Shown here piece by piece: positions 24,279 to 31,263 of a DNA stretch of 31,263 bases. This stretch comes from an uncultured Faecalibacterium sp. GTDB taxonomy: Bacteria; Bacillota; Clostridia; Oscillospirales; Ruminococcaceae. The notes beneath the pieces were generated by a model. The model ran no database searches. It saw nothing but the letters and a program-made list of their open reading frames with translations, and had not been told where the DNA came from. A program made the translations under genes and the position numbers. Position 1 is the stretch's first letter. Each line of letters opens with the position of its first letter. Location: positions 1 to 31,263 of the forward strand of contig CAKSZU010000019.1 in NCBI GenBank assembly GCA_934526125.1, written 5' to 3'.

Positions 24279-25033
24279 TCTGCCTCCTCCTCCTTCAGCG
24301 CCTGGAAGCCCTCCTCAATGATCTCCTGGACCAGGCTGCCGTCGCCGGTGCGGACGATGTGGGCATCGTCCAGCACATGGACATAATCCACGTGCAGGCC
24401 CTCCAGGATCTTGGCGTTGTGGGTGATGATGATCAGGGCATTTTCCTCGTTGTGGTATGCCTGCACACCCTGCGCCACCGTCTTGACGGCATCCACATCC
24501 AGACCGGAATCCGTCTCATCCAGCAGCGCCAGCTTGGGCTTGAGCATCAGCAGCTGCAGGATCTCGCTCTTTTTCTTCTCGCCGCCGGAGAAACCGACGT
24601 TCAGGTAGCGGTCGGCGTAGCTGGGGTCCATGCCCAGCGCTTCCATCTGCCGGGCCAGCTCCTTGCGGAAGGCGAACACCTTGACCGGCTTGCCGGTGAT
24701 GGAATTCTGGGCCGTGCGCAGGAAGTTTTCCAGCGTGATGCCGGGGACCTCTTCGGGGGTCTGGAACGACAGGAACATCCCGGCCCGGGCACGGACATCG
24801 GCCGGTTCGTGGGTGACGTCCTGCCCGCGGAACAGGATGCTGCCGCGGGTGACGGTATAGCGGGGGTCGCCCATCAGGGCGCTCATCAGGGTGGATTTGC
24901 CTGCGCCGTTGTGGCCCATCAGGACATGGACCTCACCGGCATTCACCGTCAGATTCAGGCCGTCCAGAAGCACCTTCTGCTCCTCGCCGACCGTGACCTG
25001 CAAATCTTTGACTTCCAGCAGCGGACTGCTCAT
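24275..25033 (-). CDS. sufC: SUF complex ATPase SufC
   Basis: The 252-residue ABC-type ATPase has Walker A GHNGAGKST, Q-loop FLSFQTPEEVPG, the SufC signature GFSGGEKKKSEILQ, Walker B LALLDETDSGLDVDA and switch IITHNAKIL. It powers conformational change of the SufBC2D scaffold. It is the first gene of the operon. The start at 25033 (MSSPLLEVK) has GGAGG eight bases upstream; an in-frame ATG at 25048 lies ahead of that site and is rejected. Confidence 0.96.
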   Translation of the reverse strand: MSSPLLEVKDLQVTVGEEQKVLLDGLNLTVNAGEVHVLMGHNGAGKSTLMSALMGDPRYTVTRGSILFRGQDVTHEPADVRARAGMFLSFQTPEEVPGITLENFLRTAQNSITGKPVKVFAFRKELARQMEALGMDPSYADRYLNVGFSGGEKKKSEILQLLMLKPKLALLDETDSGLDVDAVKTVAQGVQAYHNEENALIIITHNAKILEGLHVDYVHVLDDAHIVRTGDGSLVQEIIEEGFQALKEEEAE

Positions 25034-25101
25034 AGAATCTACCTCCATTTACAAATACGATCCGTTCATTTCCGAGTGGATCAGTATGATAACTCCCGCC
25101 G

Positions 25102-25133
25102 ATTATACTATACCAACCTTCTAGGAATTGCAA
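25102..25133 (-). promoter_or_regulatory. suf operon promoter region
   Basis: A consensus TATAAT (25102-25107) and an overlapping TATAGT (25107-25112) lie about 70 bases upstream of sufC on the minus strand. TTGCAA (25128-25133) is 20 and 15 bases from these, and a TTGACA lies 25 bases from TATAGT, so neither -35 is at ideal spacing. This could mean regulator-dependent expression. No recognised IscR/Rrf2 site was identified. Confidence 0.4.
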
Positions 25134-25357
25134 TACCTGTCAAAAAAGATTAACACACTTCGGCAGTTTGAACAAAAGCAGTCGGATGCCCGGCCCGGTG
25201 TTTGTACACCCCCGGCAGGAGCTGCCCTGTCGGCAAGATTCCGGATCAAAACAGGCCGCCTCCGCCCGCACGGACCCTGGGCGTGTCAATGCACACTCTC
25301 ACCGAAAATTCCGCCTTCTTTTTGGCGCATGCGTCAATAGCACATCCCGGGCATTCG
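25134..25357. other. Noncoding stretch between the suf promoter and the small-protein promoter
   Basis: No gene is supported in this 220-base interval. It shows only scattered short GC-rich repeats, and a CGCATGCG palindrome near 25326-25333. Confidence 0.3.
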
Positions 25358-25366
25358 TGATAAAAT
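25358..25366 (+). promoter_or_regulatory. Extended -10 promoter of the small cysteine-rich gene
   Basis: TGA-TAAAAT (TG at 25358-25359, hexamer at 25361-25366) is an extended -10. No -35 match is found 17 bases upstream, which extended -10 promoters tolerate. Confidence 0.4.
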
Positions 25367-25415
25367 GAAAGCGTTGTGTGCCTGATACACGAAAACAGAA
25401 AGGATGGATGCAGGG

Positions 25416-25610
25416 ATGGATCAGCTTCACCTGATGCCCGGCGAGGAACGCTGCACAAAATTTCGGGATGAGGACGGGGTGCCGAAGATCCGGTACACCT
25501 ATTGCTCCCTCCACGGCAGGCTGTTCAACTGCACCTGCAGATCCATGGACGAGGCCCAGCGCCTGTGCGAGGACTGGCTCGTGACGCAGGACCGCTGCTA
25601 TATCAACTGA
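25416..25610 (+). CDS. Small cysteine-rich protein, DUF3873-like
   Basis: The 64-residue product has the pattern PGEE...YTYCSLHGRLFNCTC...EAQRLCEDWL. The order PGEE, an aromatic core, DG-or-HG-x-LF-x-C and a final helix ending DxWL resembles DUF3873, small proteins of unknown function often on mobile elements; this match is from memory. Extra cysteines and a His (Cys-x2-His-x5-Cys-x-Cys) could bind zinc. The start at 25416 has AGGATGG eight bases upstream; the in-frame ATG at 25404 has its purine-rich sequence too close. It has its own promoter and a strong terminator, supporting a real gene. Confidence 0.65.
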   Translation: MDQLHLMPGEERCTKFRDEDGVPKIRYTYCSLHGRLFNCTCRSMDEAQRLCEDWLVTQDRCYIN

Positions 25611-25612
25611 CA

Positions 25613-25650
25613 AAGCTCCCCCGGCCGTAAGCCGGGGGAGCTTTTGGTTT
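25613..25650 (+). terminator. Terminator of the small cysteine-rich gene
   Basis: AAGCTCCCCCGGC (25613-25625) pairs perfectly with GCCGGGGGAGCTT (25631-25643), with a 5-base loop and TTGGTTTT after it. It ends right at the stop of the convergent membrane protein gene and may act for both. Confidence 0.9.
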
Positions 25651-26403
25651 TCAGAACACGCGCAGCAGGGCCGATGCTGCGGCCAGGACACCGAAGATCA
25701 CCGGCTGATGCAGCAGATACAGCAGCAGCGAGTGCCGCCCCAGCCACCCCAGCGGCGGACAGACCGAGCGCCGGAGCGGTTCCATCCGGTGCCGGCCCGC
25801 CAGACGGTGGAGATAAAACCCGGCCCAGAACAAGAACAGCCACGGGAGCAGCGGGAAGTAATCGGTGGAGCAGAAGCCTGCCGGGTAAAAGCCCAGATAG
25901 GCCGTGAAGTAGTTGGCGTAGAGCCGGCCGGGCAGGGCGATCCGTCCGCTTCCGAAGCCAAGATAGCCCCAGGCCGCGTGACGGGTCAGCCCGAACAGCC
26001 CGAAGCTCAGCAGGAGCCCCGGCACCGGCGGGATCTTTTCCAGCCATTTCTGCGCAAGGCCCGTGAACATCATGGCCGAACCGATCAGCGTCAGGACGCC
26101 GAACCAGACCACATCTTCGGGCATGAAGAGCAGCGTCACCGCCGTGACCAGCGCCCCGGCCCCGAACACCTGCGCCCCGCGCCGGACCGGATGATGCCCC
26201 AGCGGCAGGCAGAAGCCCGACAGCAGGATGAACACCCAGCAGATGGACTGCTGCCACAGCTCCCCCTGCCAGCCGGTATACCACGGCGCGTACACGCCGA
26301 ACAGATAGACCAGATCCCACATGCCGTGATAGAGCATCATGCTGATCAGGTCCAGCCCGCGCAGCTCATCCAGAAGATGATAGCGGGTCTGCTGCTGTTC
26401 CAT
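25651..26403 (-). CDS. HGSNAT/DUF1624-like polytopic membrane protein
   Basis: The 250-residue protein begins with the hallmark R-x-H-x-LDELRGLDLISMMLYH, as in the heparan-alpha-glucosaminide N-acetyltransferase catalytic domain (DUF1624) family. It has about seven membrane helices, a conserved HHPVRRGAQ segment and a C-terminal WLGRHSLLLYLLHQPVI typical of related acyltransferases. Eukaryotic HGSNAT acetylates glucosamine across a membrane; bacterial relatives are thought to move acyl groups to envelope sugars, but this member's substrate is unknown. The start at 26403 has GGAGGGAAGG just upstream. It stands alone. Confidence 0.8.
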   Translation of the reverse strand: MEQQQTRYHLLDELRGLDLISMMLYHGMWDLVYLFGVYAPWYTGWQGELWQQSICWVFILLSGFCLPLGHHPVRRGAQVFGAGALVTAVTLLFMPEDVVWFGVLTLIGSAMMFTGLAQKWLEKIPPVPGLLLSFGLFGLTRHAAWGYLGFGSGRIALPGRLYANYFTAYLGFYPAGFCSTDYFPLLPWLFLFWAGFYLHRLAGRHRMEPLRRSVCPPLGWLGRHSLLLYLLHQPVIFGVLAAASALLRVF

Positions 26404-26458
26404 ATCCTTCCCTCCCCGGTAAGATACCAGAATTATATCACACGGGGCGGCAGAATGC

Positions 26459-26498
26459 AAAAAAGCCGCCGTGCGGCTTTCTGACCGCACGGCAGCTT
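26459..26498 (-). terminator. Terminator of the rubrerythrin gene
   Basis: CCGCACGGC (26485-26493) pairs with GCCGTGCGG (26468-26476), extended by AAAGC/GCTTT, with a six-base T-run on the minus strand (26464-26459). Confidence 0.85.
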
Positions 26499-26527
26499 TT
26501 ACGGGATGATCGGAGTAGTCCGGGTCA

Positions 26528-27079
26528 TCAGATCTCGGTGTTGAAATAGCGCTTCAGCAGGCCCTCGAAGCCGCGGCCGTGCCGGGCTTCGTCCTTCGCC
26601 ATCTCATGGACGGTATCGTGGATGGCGTCCAGGTTCAGGGCCTTGGCCTTCTTGGCCAGGTCCATCTTACCGGCGCAGGCACCGCACTCGGCCTCGGCGC
26701 GCATCATCAGGTTCTTCTTGGTGCTGTCGGTCACGACCTCGCCCAGCAGCTCGGCGAAGCGGGATGCGTGGTCGGCTTCCTCGTAAGCGTAGCGCTTGTA
26801 GGCCTCGGCGATCTCGGGGTAGCCCTCGCGCTCAGCCACACGGGCCATGGCCAGGTACATGCCGACCTCGCTGCACTCGCCCTCGAAGTTGGCGCGCAGG
26901 CCGTCAACGATCTCCTGCGGGACACCCTCGGCCTTGCCGATGCCCACGACGTGCTCGGTCACATAGGTGTTGCCGGTCTTTTCCACAAAAGCGGAAGCGG
27001 GAGCCTTGCAGACAGGGCACTGCTCGGGGATGGAGCCTTCCGCGATGTAGCCACAGACGGTGCAGACATACTTTTTCAT
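26528..27079 (-). CDS. Reverse rubrerythrin (NADH peroxidase type)
   Basis: The 183-residue protein starts with a rubredoxin-like iron site (CTVCGY, Cys6 and Cys9, then CPVC near residue 21), followed by a ferritin-like di-iron domain with [22 protein letters not shown] and DEARHG. Having rubredoxin first is the 'reverse' order of clostridial peroxidases that reduce hydrogen peroxide to water with electrons from NADH via rubredoxin reductase. It protects a strict anaerobe from traces of oxygen. The start at 27079 has GGAGG nine bases upstream. It has a near-consensus promoter and its own terminator, fitting high expression. No PerR box was recognised. Confidence 0.93.
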   Translation of the reverse strand: MKKYVCTVCGYIAEGSIPEQCPVCKAPASAFVEKTGNTYVTEHVVGIGKAEGVPQEIVDGLRANFEGECSEVGMYLAMARVAEREGYPEIAEAYKRYAYEEADHASRFAELLGEVVTDSTKKNLMMRAEAECGACAGKMDLAKKAKALNLDAIHDTVHEMAKDEARHGRGFEGLLKRYFNTEI

Positions 27080-27154
27080 AGTGTTTTCCTCCATTGATCT
27101 TCTCAGTTATTTTCAGGCTCCGCTCTGGTACAGGGGGCCTTGGTTTCTGAGCCC

Positions 27155-27183
27155 ATTATAGCAATGATTCCTGGATTAGTCAA
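27155..27183 (-). promoter_or_regulatory. Strong rubrerythrin promoter
   Basis: On the minus strand TTGACT (27178-27183) and a perfect TATAAT (27155-27160) are 17 bases apart, about 75 bases upstream of the start codon. No terminator is visible between the uracil permease stop (27215) and this promoter, so some readthrough is possible. Confidence 0.8.
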
Positions 27184-27214
27184 GGCTAATTTTAAGAATT
27201 ATTCCTATTTATTT

Positions 27215-28576
27215 TCAGACCTGCAGGTTGCTGCTGGCCGGTGCATCGGCACCGTCGGCAGAGTCGAACTCGTAGTCGTTGCCGGGCAGGACGGCGTTGA
27301 GCAGGATGCCCACGATGGCAGCGATGGCCAGACCGGACAGGTTGATGGAGACGCTGCCGATGGCAAAGGTCAGGCCGCCCACCGAGTTGAAGCCCAGGGC
27401 GCAGACCAGGATGACGGCCGCCACGATCAGGTTGCGGCTGTTGGTGAAGTCGACCCGGTTCTCCACCACGTTGCGGACACCGATGGCGGAGATCATGCCG
27501 TACAGCACGAAGCTGATGCCGCCGATGATGCCGGTGGGGATGGTGTTGATGACGGCCTCAAACTTGGGGCTGAAGCTCAGGATAATGGCCATCACGGCGG
27601 CGATGCGGATGACCAGCGGGTCGTAGATGCGGCTCAGGGCCAGCACGCCGGTATTCTCGCCGTAGGTGGTGTTGGCCGGGCCGCCCAGCAGACCGGCCAT
27701 GGTGGTGGCCAGACCGTCGCCCATCAGGGTGCGGTTCAGGCCGGGGTCGTTGATATAGTTGTGGCCCACGGTGGCGCTGATGGCGGCGATGTCGCCCACA
27801 TGCTCCATCATGGTGGCCAGGGCGATGGGGATGATGGTGAACAGGGCGCTGATGAACTCCGGGCTGCCGTCGATGGCGAACAGGCCCATGGCGCTCTTGT
27901 GCAGGGGGATGCCGAACCAGTCGGCGGCGGCGATGGCCTGGAAGTCCACCGCGCCGGTGACCAGAGCCACGGCGTAGGAGACCAGCACACCGATCAGGAT
28001 GGGCAGGATCTTGACCATGCCCTTGCCCCAGATGTTGCAGACGATGACGGTGCCCAGGGCCACAAAGGCCAGCAGCCAGTTGGACTCACAGTTGGTGATG
28101 GCCGAGGGGGCCAGGATCAGGCCGATGGAGATGATGATGGGGCCCGTGACCACCGGCGGGAAGAACTTCATGATCCGGCGGATGCCGAAGGTGGAGATCA
28201 GCAGGCTGACGATCAGGTACAGGATGCCGGAGAAGGCCACCGCCGCGCAGGCGTAGGGCAGCATTTTGGTGTTGGCGACGGTCAGGTTGCCGTTGGCATC
28301 GGCCAGCATGGGGGCCACGATGGAGAAGCCGCCCAGGTACGCAAAGGACGAGCCCAGGAAGGCCGGGACCTTGCCCCTGGTGATCAGATGGAACAGCAAA
28401 GTGCCCAGACCCGCGCACAGCAGGGTGGTGGACACGCTCAGGCCGGTGAGCAGCGGCACCAGGACCGTTGCGCCGAACATGGCGAACATGTGCTGCACAC
28501 CCAGGATCAGCATCCGTCCGGTGCCCAGCTGCCGGGCATCGTAAATGCCCTTGGAGTAATCGATTTTTTCACTCAT
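27215..28576 (-). CDS. uraA: Uracil permease (NCS2 family)
   Basis: The 453-residue protein has the 14-helix NCS2 layout. It starts with GTGRMLILGVQHMFAMFGATVLVP, and carries the two substrate-binding signatures ATMMEHVGDI and GGPANTTYGENTGV, which match the uracil transporter UraA (Glu241 and Glu290 of the E. coli protein) rather than the xanthine group. It imports uracil with protons for pyrimidine salvage. The start at 28576 has AAGGAGGT eight bases upstream. A strong terminator lies only some 25 bases ahead of the start, after its promoter, so the gene is probably controlled by transcription attenuation. Confidence 0.92.
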   Translation of the reverse strand: MSEKIDYSKGIYDARQLGTGRMLILGVQHMFAMFGATVLVPLLTGLSVSTTLLCAGLGTLLFHLITRGKVPAFLGSSFAYLGGFSIVAPMLADANGNLTVANTKMLPYACAAVAFSGILYLIVSLLISTFGIRRIMKFFPPVVTGPIIISIGLILAPSAITNCESNWLLAFVALGTVIVCNIWGKGMVKILPILIGVLVSYAVALVTGAVDFQAIAAADWFGIPLHKSAMGLFAIDGSPEFISALFTIIPIALATMMEHVGDIAAISATVGHNYINDPGLNRTLMGDGLATTMAGLLGGPANTTYGENTGVLALSRIYDPLVIRIAAVMAIILSFSPKFEAVINTIPTGIIGGISFVLYGMISAIGVRNVVENRVDFTNSRNLIVAAVILVCALGFNSVGGLTFAIGSVSINLSGLAIAAIVGILLNAVLPGNDYEFDSADGADAPASSNLQV

Positions 28577-28601
28577 ACAGTGACCTCCTTTTCGTTTGCC
28601 C

Positions 28602-28640
28602 CAAAAAAAGAGGCATTGCCGCAGAAACGGCAGTGCCTCT
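28602..28640 (-). promoter_or_regulatory. Leader terminator (attenuator) of uraA
   Basis: On the minus strand AGAGGCACTGCCG (28640-28628) pairs with CGGCAATGCCTCT (28621-28609), followed by a T-run. It stands between the uraA promoter and ribosome binding site, so every transcript must pass it. In other Firmicutes pyrimidine genes such leaders respond to PyrR, but I could not find a clear PyrR-binding loop or antiterminator by eye. Confidence 0.7.
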
Positions 28641-28741
28641 GAGATCGGGAACCACAACAAACAGGGACGGAAAAGCAGGGACCGCGCTCCGCAAAGTCAA
28701 ACGATCCATTCCGCTCTCCCCTTCCCCGACTGACTCTATAA

Positions 28742-28770
28742 AGTATACCAGAAACTGCCGGGGGATGCAA
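28742..28770 (-). promoter_or_regulatory. uraA promoter
   Basis: On the minus strand TTGCAT (28765-28770) is followed after 17 bases by TATACT (28742-28747), with TG just before it (extended -10). The resulting leader is about 158 bases long. Confidence 0.7.
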
Positions 28771-28811
28771 TCATTTTCGGGGATTTCCGGGCCGGTTTTT
28801 GCCGCGGCATC

Positions 28812-28840
28812 TTGAAATCCGGAACCGAGTCCACTATAAT
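28812..28840 (+). promoter_or_regulatory. Promoter of the cysteine desulfurase / TtcA-like operon
   Basis: TTGAAA (28812-28817) and a perfect TATAAT (28835-28840) are 17 bases apart, 58 bases before the start codon. Confidence 0.8.
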
Positions 28841-28898
28841 ATTACCTATTGAACTGATTTGTATGTATCGTACAGGACCATATCACCCGAGGAAACCT

Positions 28899-30026
28899 AT
28901 GATTTATCTGGATTATTCCGCCAATACCCCCGTGGACCCGCAGGTGCTGGAGCAGTTCTGCGCCGTGGAGCGCCGCTGCATCGGCAATGCCAACTCCCAC
29001 CATCAGGCCGGTGCGGCCGCCAAGGCCGAGATCGACGCCGCCACCACCAGGATCGCCGCCCTGCTGGGCGTTCAGCCCGCCGAGGTCATCTATACCTCCG
29101 GCGCGAGCGAATCCAACAACTTCGCGCTGAAGGGCCTTGCCCGGCTCTCCCGCCATGCGGGCAAACACATCATCTCCACCCCGCTGGAGCATTCCTCTGT
29201 CAGCGGGACTCTGACGGCCCTGCAGGAGCAGGGGTACGAGATCGACCTGCTGGACGTGAAGCGGGACGGGACCGTGGATCTGGACCAGCTGCGGGAGCTG
29301 CTGCGCCCCGACACCATCGCCGTGGCCGTGACGCTGGTGGACAGCGAGCTGGGCGTGGTCCAGCCGGTGGACGAGATCGCCGCGATCCTGAAGGACTACC
29401 CCCACTGCCGCCTCCATGTGGACGCCACCCAGGCCGTGGGCAAGATCCCGGTCTCCTTCGAGGGGGTGGACACCATGAGCCTGACGGCCCACAAGTTCTA
29501 CGGGCTGAACGGCATCGGCCTGCTGCTCAAGCGCCGGAATCTGGCGCTGGAGCCCCTGATCCACGGCGGCGAAAGCACCACGATCTACCGCAGCGGCACC
29601 CCCGCCGTGGCACTGGCCTCCTCCCTTGCCTGCGCACTGGAACTGGCCGTTGAAAACCTGCCGGAGCGGGCCGCCGCCGTCCGGAAACGGAACGCCGACC
29701 TCCGGGCCGCCCTCAGCGCCTACCCGGAGGTCCGGATCAACAGCCCGGAACACGCCATCCCGCAGATCCTGAACCTCAGCGTCCGGAACGTGAAGGGTAC
29801 CGTGTTCCAGCGGGAGCTGGACGCCCGGGGCGTCTGCGTCTCGGTGAAGTCCGCCTGCTCGTCGGACGGTCTGCCCTCCCGGGCCGTGTTTGCCGTCAGC
29901 CGGGACCGGCGCAATGCCCTGTCCTCCTGGCGGATCAGTCTCAGCCATCTGACCACCGAAGCGGAGATCCGGGAGTTCCTGGCCGCGTTCGATGCCTGCT
30001 GCCGTCAGCTGACCGCCCCGCAGTGA
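28899..30026 (+). CDS. Cysteine desulfurase, IscS/NifS type
   Basis: The 375-residue PLP enzyme starts MIYLDYSANTPVDPQVL, the group I form, with TSGASESNN, HVDATQAVGKIP, the PLP lysine in LTAHKFYGLNGIG, and the mobile active-site Cys loop VKSACSSDG. It releases sulfur from cysteine as enzyme persulfide. The window already has SufS in a complete SUF operon, so this second enzyme is likely dedicated to another acceptor. The next gene, 20 bases downstream, is a TtcA-like tRNA thiolase, which suggests sulfur for tRNA modification. The start has GAGG six bases upstream; an in-frame ATG at 28863 lacks a good site. Confidence 0.92.
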   Translation: MIYLDYSANTPVDPQVLEQFCAVERRCIGNANSHHQAGAAAKAEIDAATTRIAALLGVQPAEVIYTSGASESNNFALKGLARLSRHAGKHIISTPLEHSSVSGTLTALQEQGYEIDLLDVKRDGTVDLDQLRELLRPDTIAVAVTLVDSELGVVQPVDEIAAILKDYPHCRLHVDATQAVGKIPVSFEGVDTMSLTAHKFYGLNGIGLLLKRRNLALEPLIHGGESTTIYRSGTPAVALASSLACALELAVENLPERAAAVRKRNADLRAALSAYPEVRINSPEHAIPQILNLSVRNVKGTVFQRELDARGVCVSVKSACSSDGLPSRAVFAVSRDRRNALSSWRISLSHLTTEAEIREFLAAFDACCRQLTAPQ

Positions 30027-30045
30027 GAGAAAAAGAGGAATGAAC

Positions 30046-30903
30046 ATGAAACGCGAACTGGAACCTTATCAGATGATCGAGCGAAGCATCATCAAAAAAT
30101 ACCGCAAGGAGCTGTGGACCCCCTTCATCGTGGCCGTCAAGCGCTACGAGCTGGTGCAGGCGGGCGACAGGATCGCCGTCTGCATCTCGGGCGGCAAGGA
30201 CTCCATGCTGATGGCCAAGCTCATGCAGGAGCTGCAGCGGCACAGCGACGTTCCCTTTGAGCTGGTGTTCCTGGTCATGGACCCCGGCTACAACGAGATC
30301 AACCGCCAGAAGATCGAATCCAACGCCGAGCTGCTCCACATCCCGGTGACCATCTTCGAGAGCAATATCTTCGCCGTGGCCAACAACACCGACAAGAACC
30401 CCTGCTACCTCTGCGCCCGGATGCGCCGCGGCCACCTGTACAGCAAGGCCAAGGAGCTGGGCTGCAACAAGATCGCCCTGGGGCACCACTTCAACGACGT
30501 CATCGAGACCACGGTCATGAGCATGTTCTACGGCTCCCAGATGCAGGCCATGCCCCCCAAGCTCCACAGCACCAGCTTCCCCGGCATGACCCTCATCCGC
30601 CCCATGTACTGCATCCGGGAGGAGGATATCCTGGCCTGGAAGCGCTACAACGACCTGGAGTTCATCCAGTGCGCCTGCCGCTTTACCGAGAACTGCACCA
30701 TGTGCGACAACGGCGGCGGCGGCTCCAAGCGGCAGGAAGTCAAGCTCCTGCTCCGCCGCCTCAAGCGCGACAATCCTAACATCGAAAACAGCATCTTCCG
30801 CAGCATCCACAACGTGGCCATCGACACCATGCCCGGCTACCGCTCCGAAGGCGTGGACCATAGCTTCCTCGAACGGTTCCATGCGATGGAGGGAGAGGGG
30901 TAA
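30046..30903 (+). CDS. TtcA-family tRNA thiolation protein (PP-loop ATPase)
   Basis: The 285-residue protein has the PP-loop ATP-binding motif SGGKDSM, the TtcA-type CYLCARMRRG with two cysteines, LGHHFNDVIETTVMSMFYGSQMQAMPPK, and a cysteine set near the end (CACRFTENCTMC). TtcA adenylates and thiolates cytidine 32 of certain tRNAs using an iron-sulfur cluster; this branch is less well studied, and the target base is not certain. The start at 30046 is preferred over 30040 because GAGG (30035-30038) is seven bases away. It is coupled to the cysteine desulfurase upstream. Confidence 0.85.
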   Translation: MKRELEPYQMIERSIIKKYRKELWTPFIVAVKRYELVQAGDRIAVCISGGKDSMLMAKLMQELQRHSDVPFELVFLVMDPGYNEINRQKIESNAELLHIPVTIFESNIFAVANNTDKNPCYLCARMRRGHLYSKAKELGCNKIALGHHFNDVIETTVMSMFYGSQMQAMPPKLHSTSFPGMTLIRPMYCIREEDILAWKRYNDLEFIQCACRFTENCTMCDNGGGGSKRQEVKLLLRRLKRDNPNIENSIFRSIHNVAIDTMPGYRSEGVDHSFLERFHAMEGEG

Positions 30904-30909
30904 CTTGGC

Positions 30910-30982
30910 GGCAGGCCCTCTCAGTCACGGCTTGCACCTTGGAAACGGCAGGCCCTCTCAGTCACGCTTGCACCTTGGAAAC
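30910..30982. repeat. Two tandem 36-37 base repeats
   Basis: Unit 1 (30910-30946) and unit 2 (30947-30982) both begin GGCAGGCCCTCTCAGTCACG and end CTTGCACCTTGGAAAC; unit 2 lacks one G. A third partial unit starts at 30983 with the same first 15 bases, then diverges into the longer repeat. The array begins seven bases after the TtcA-like stop codon. Confidence 0.9.
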
Positions 30983-31089
30983 GGCAGGCCCTCTCAGCTT
31001 CGCTGCGCTCAGCAGCTCCCCCAAAGGGGGAGCCTATTGCGGCTCTGTCTTCAGCACCATCTGCCGGAAGTTTTTCCCACCGTCAGCTC
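30970..31089. repeat. 120-base direct repeat, copy A
   Basis: It is identical to copy B at 31144-31263 except for one base (G at 30987, T at 31161). It contains a perfect hairpin GCTCCCCC (31015-31022) / GGGGGAGC (31026-31033) with a three-base loop. I recognise this kind of element as a dispersed intergenic repeat in Faecalibacterium-like genomes; that is from memory. No open frame or T-run follows. Confidence 0.9.
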
Positions 31090-31112
31090 CCGCTGCCCCC
31101 GCAGATGCGTTG

Positions 31113-31131
31113 GCTCTCCCTTCGGGAGAGC
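31113..31131. repeat. Hairpin in the spacer between repeat copies
   Basis: GCTCTCCC (31113-31120) and GGGAGAGC (31124-31131) form a perfect stem around TTC. The sequence around it (TGTCACGGC, then CACCTTGG) relates it to the same repeat family. Confidence 0.8.
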
Positions 31132-31143
31132 TGTCACGGCTTC

Positions 31144-31263
31144 GCACCTTGGAAACGGCATGCCCTCTCAGCTTCGCTGCGCTCAGCAGCTCCCCCAAAG
31201 GGGGAGCCTATTGCGGCTCTGTCTTCAGCACCATCTGCCGGAAGTTTTTCCCACCGTCAGCTC
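31144..31263. repeat. 120-base direct repeat, copy B, reaching the window edge
   Basis: It is copy A moved by 174 bases, with one mismatch. The match is still unbroken at the last base of the window, so the true repeat is at least this long and the array may go on. Confidence 0.9.

Noticed and set aside
28577..28740. Purine or PyrR riboswitch-like leader named as such for uraA
   Set aside because: The conserved core bases of those elements were not found by eye, so only an attenuator of unknown effector is claimed.
30910..31263. CRISPR array
   Set aside because: The units are directly joined or share long homologous segments, with no unique similar-length spacers and no cas gene nearby.

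Overview
The window is about 31 kb of GC-rich chromosome from an anaerobic Gram-positive gut bacterium, most likely Faecalibacterium or a close relative in the Clostridium cluster IV group. The evidence is a butyryl-CoA:acetate CoA-transferase next to the 5' end of a thiolase (butyrate production), a SUF operon of the Firmicutes type (sufCBDSU, with SufU and without SufA/SufE), a reverse-order rubrerythrin, strong Shine-Dalgarno sequences, and a dispersed hairpin repeat at the right edge of a kind I associate with this group. No rRNA, tRNA, CRISPR array, phage or transposase gene was seen.

Layout. 1-3.9 kb: start of thiolase (minus), coaD (minus), then the divergent but gene, whose promoter overlaps a Rex-like operator, followed by an AI-2E/PerM-type membrane protein and a 27-codon remnant of another gene. 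4-7.9 kb (minus): a TetR regulator, an oleate hydratase-like flavoprotein, and a radical SAM protein overlapping it by 17 bases. 8-11 kb: proC-proB-proA proline operon. 11.3-14 kb: a methylglyoxal synthase-like gene convergent with a lipoprotein carrying an FMN-binding domain fused to an FAD reductase domain. 14.2-20.1 kb: a divergent two-component system (response regulator minus, histidine kinase plus), a 5'-truncated coding remnant, and a heterodimeric ABC exporter. 20.1-25 kb (minus): the SUF operon. 25.4-28.6 kb: a small cysteine-rich protein, an HGSNAT/DUF1624-like membrane protein, rubrerythrin and a uracil permease behind a leader terminator. 28.8-30.9 kb: a second cysteine desulfurase paired with a TtcA-like tRNA thiolase. 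30.9-31.26 kb: nested direct repeats.

How it fits together. Core themes are butyrate and redox balance (thl, but, the Rex-like site), iron-sulfur and sulfur transfer (two cysteine desulfurases, SUF, TtcA-like), oxygen defence (rubrerythrin) and possible extracytoplasmic flavin-based reduction (the FMN/FAD lipoprotein). That lipoprotein's promoter has 11-bp-spaced direct repeats just upstream of the -35 position, next to an OmpR-type regulator gene.

The best candidates for something undescribed are: (1) the TetR / oleate-hydratase-like / radical SAM locus, where the hydratase homologue appears to have lost both catalytic residues known for OhyA; (2) the methylglyoxal synthase homologue lacking the catalytic Asp71 equivalent and Asp101; (3) the FMN/FAD lipoprotein lacking the fumarate-reductase active-site motifs. 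These residue comparisons rest on family sequences recalled from memory and should be checked by alignment.
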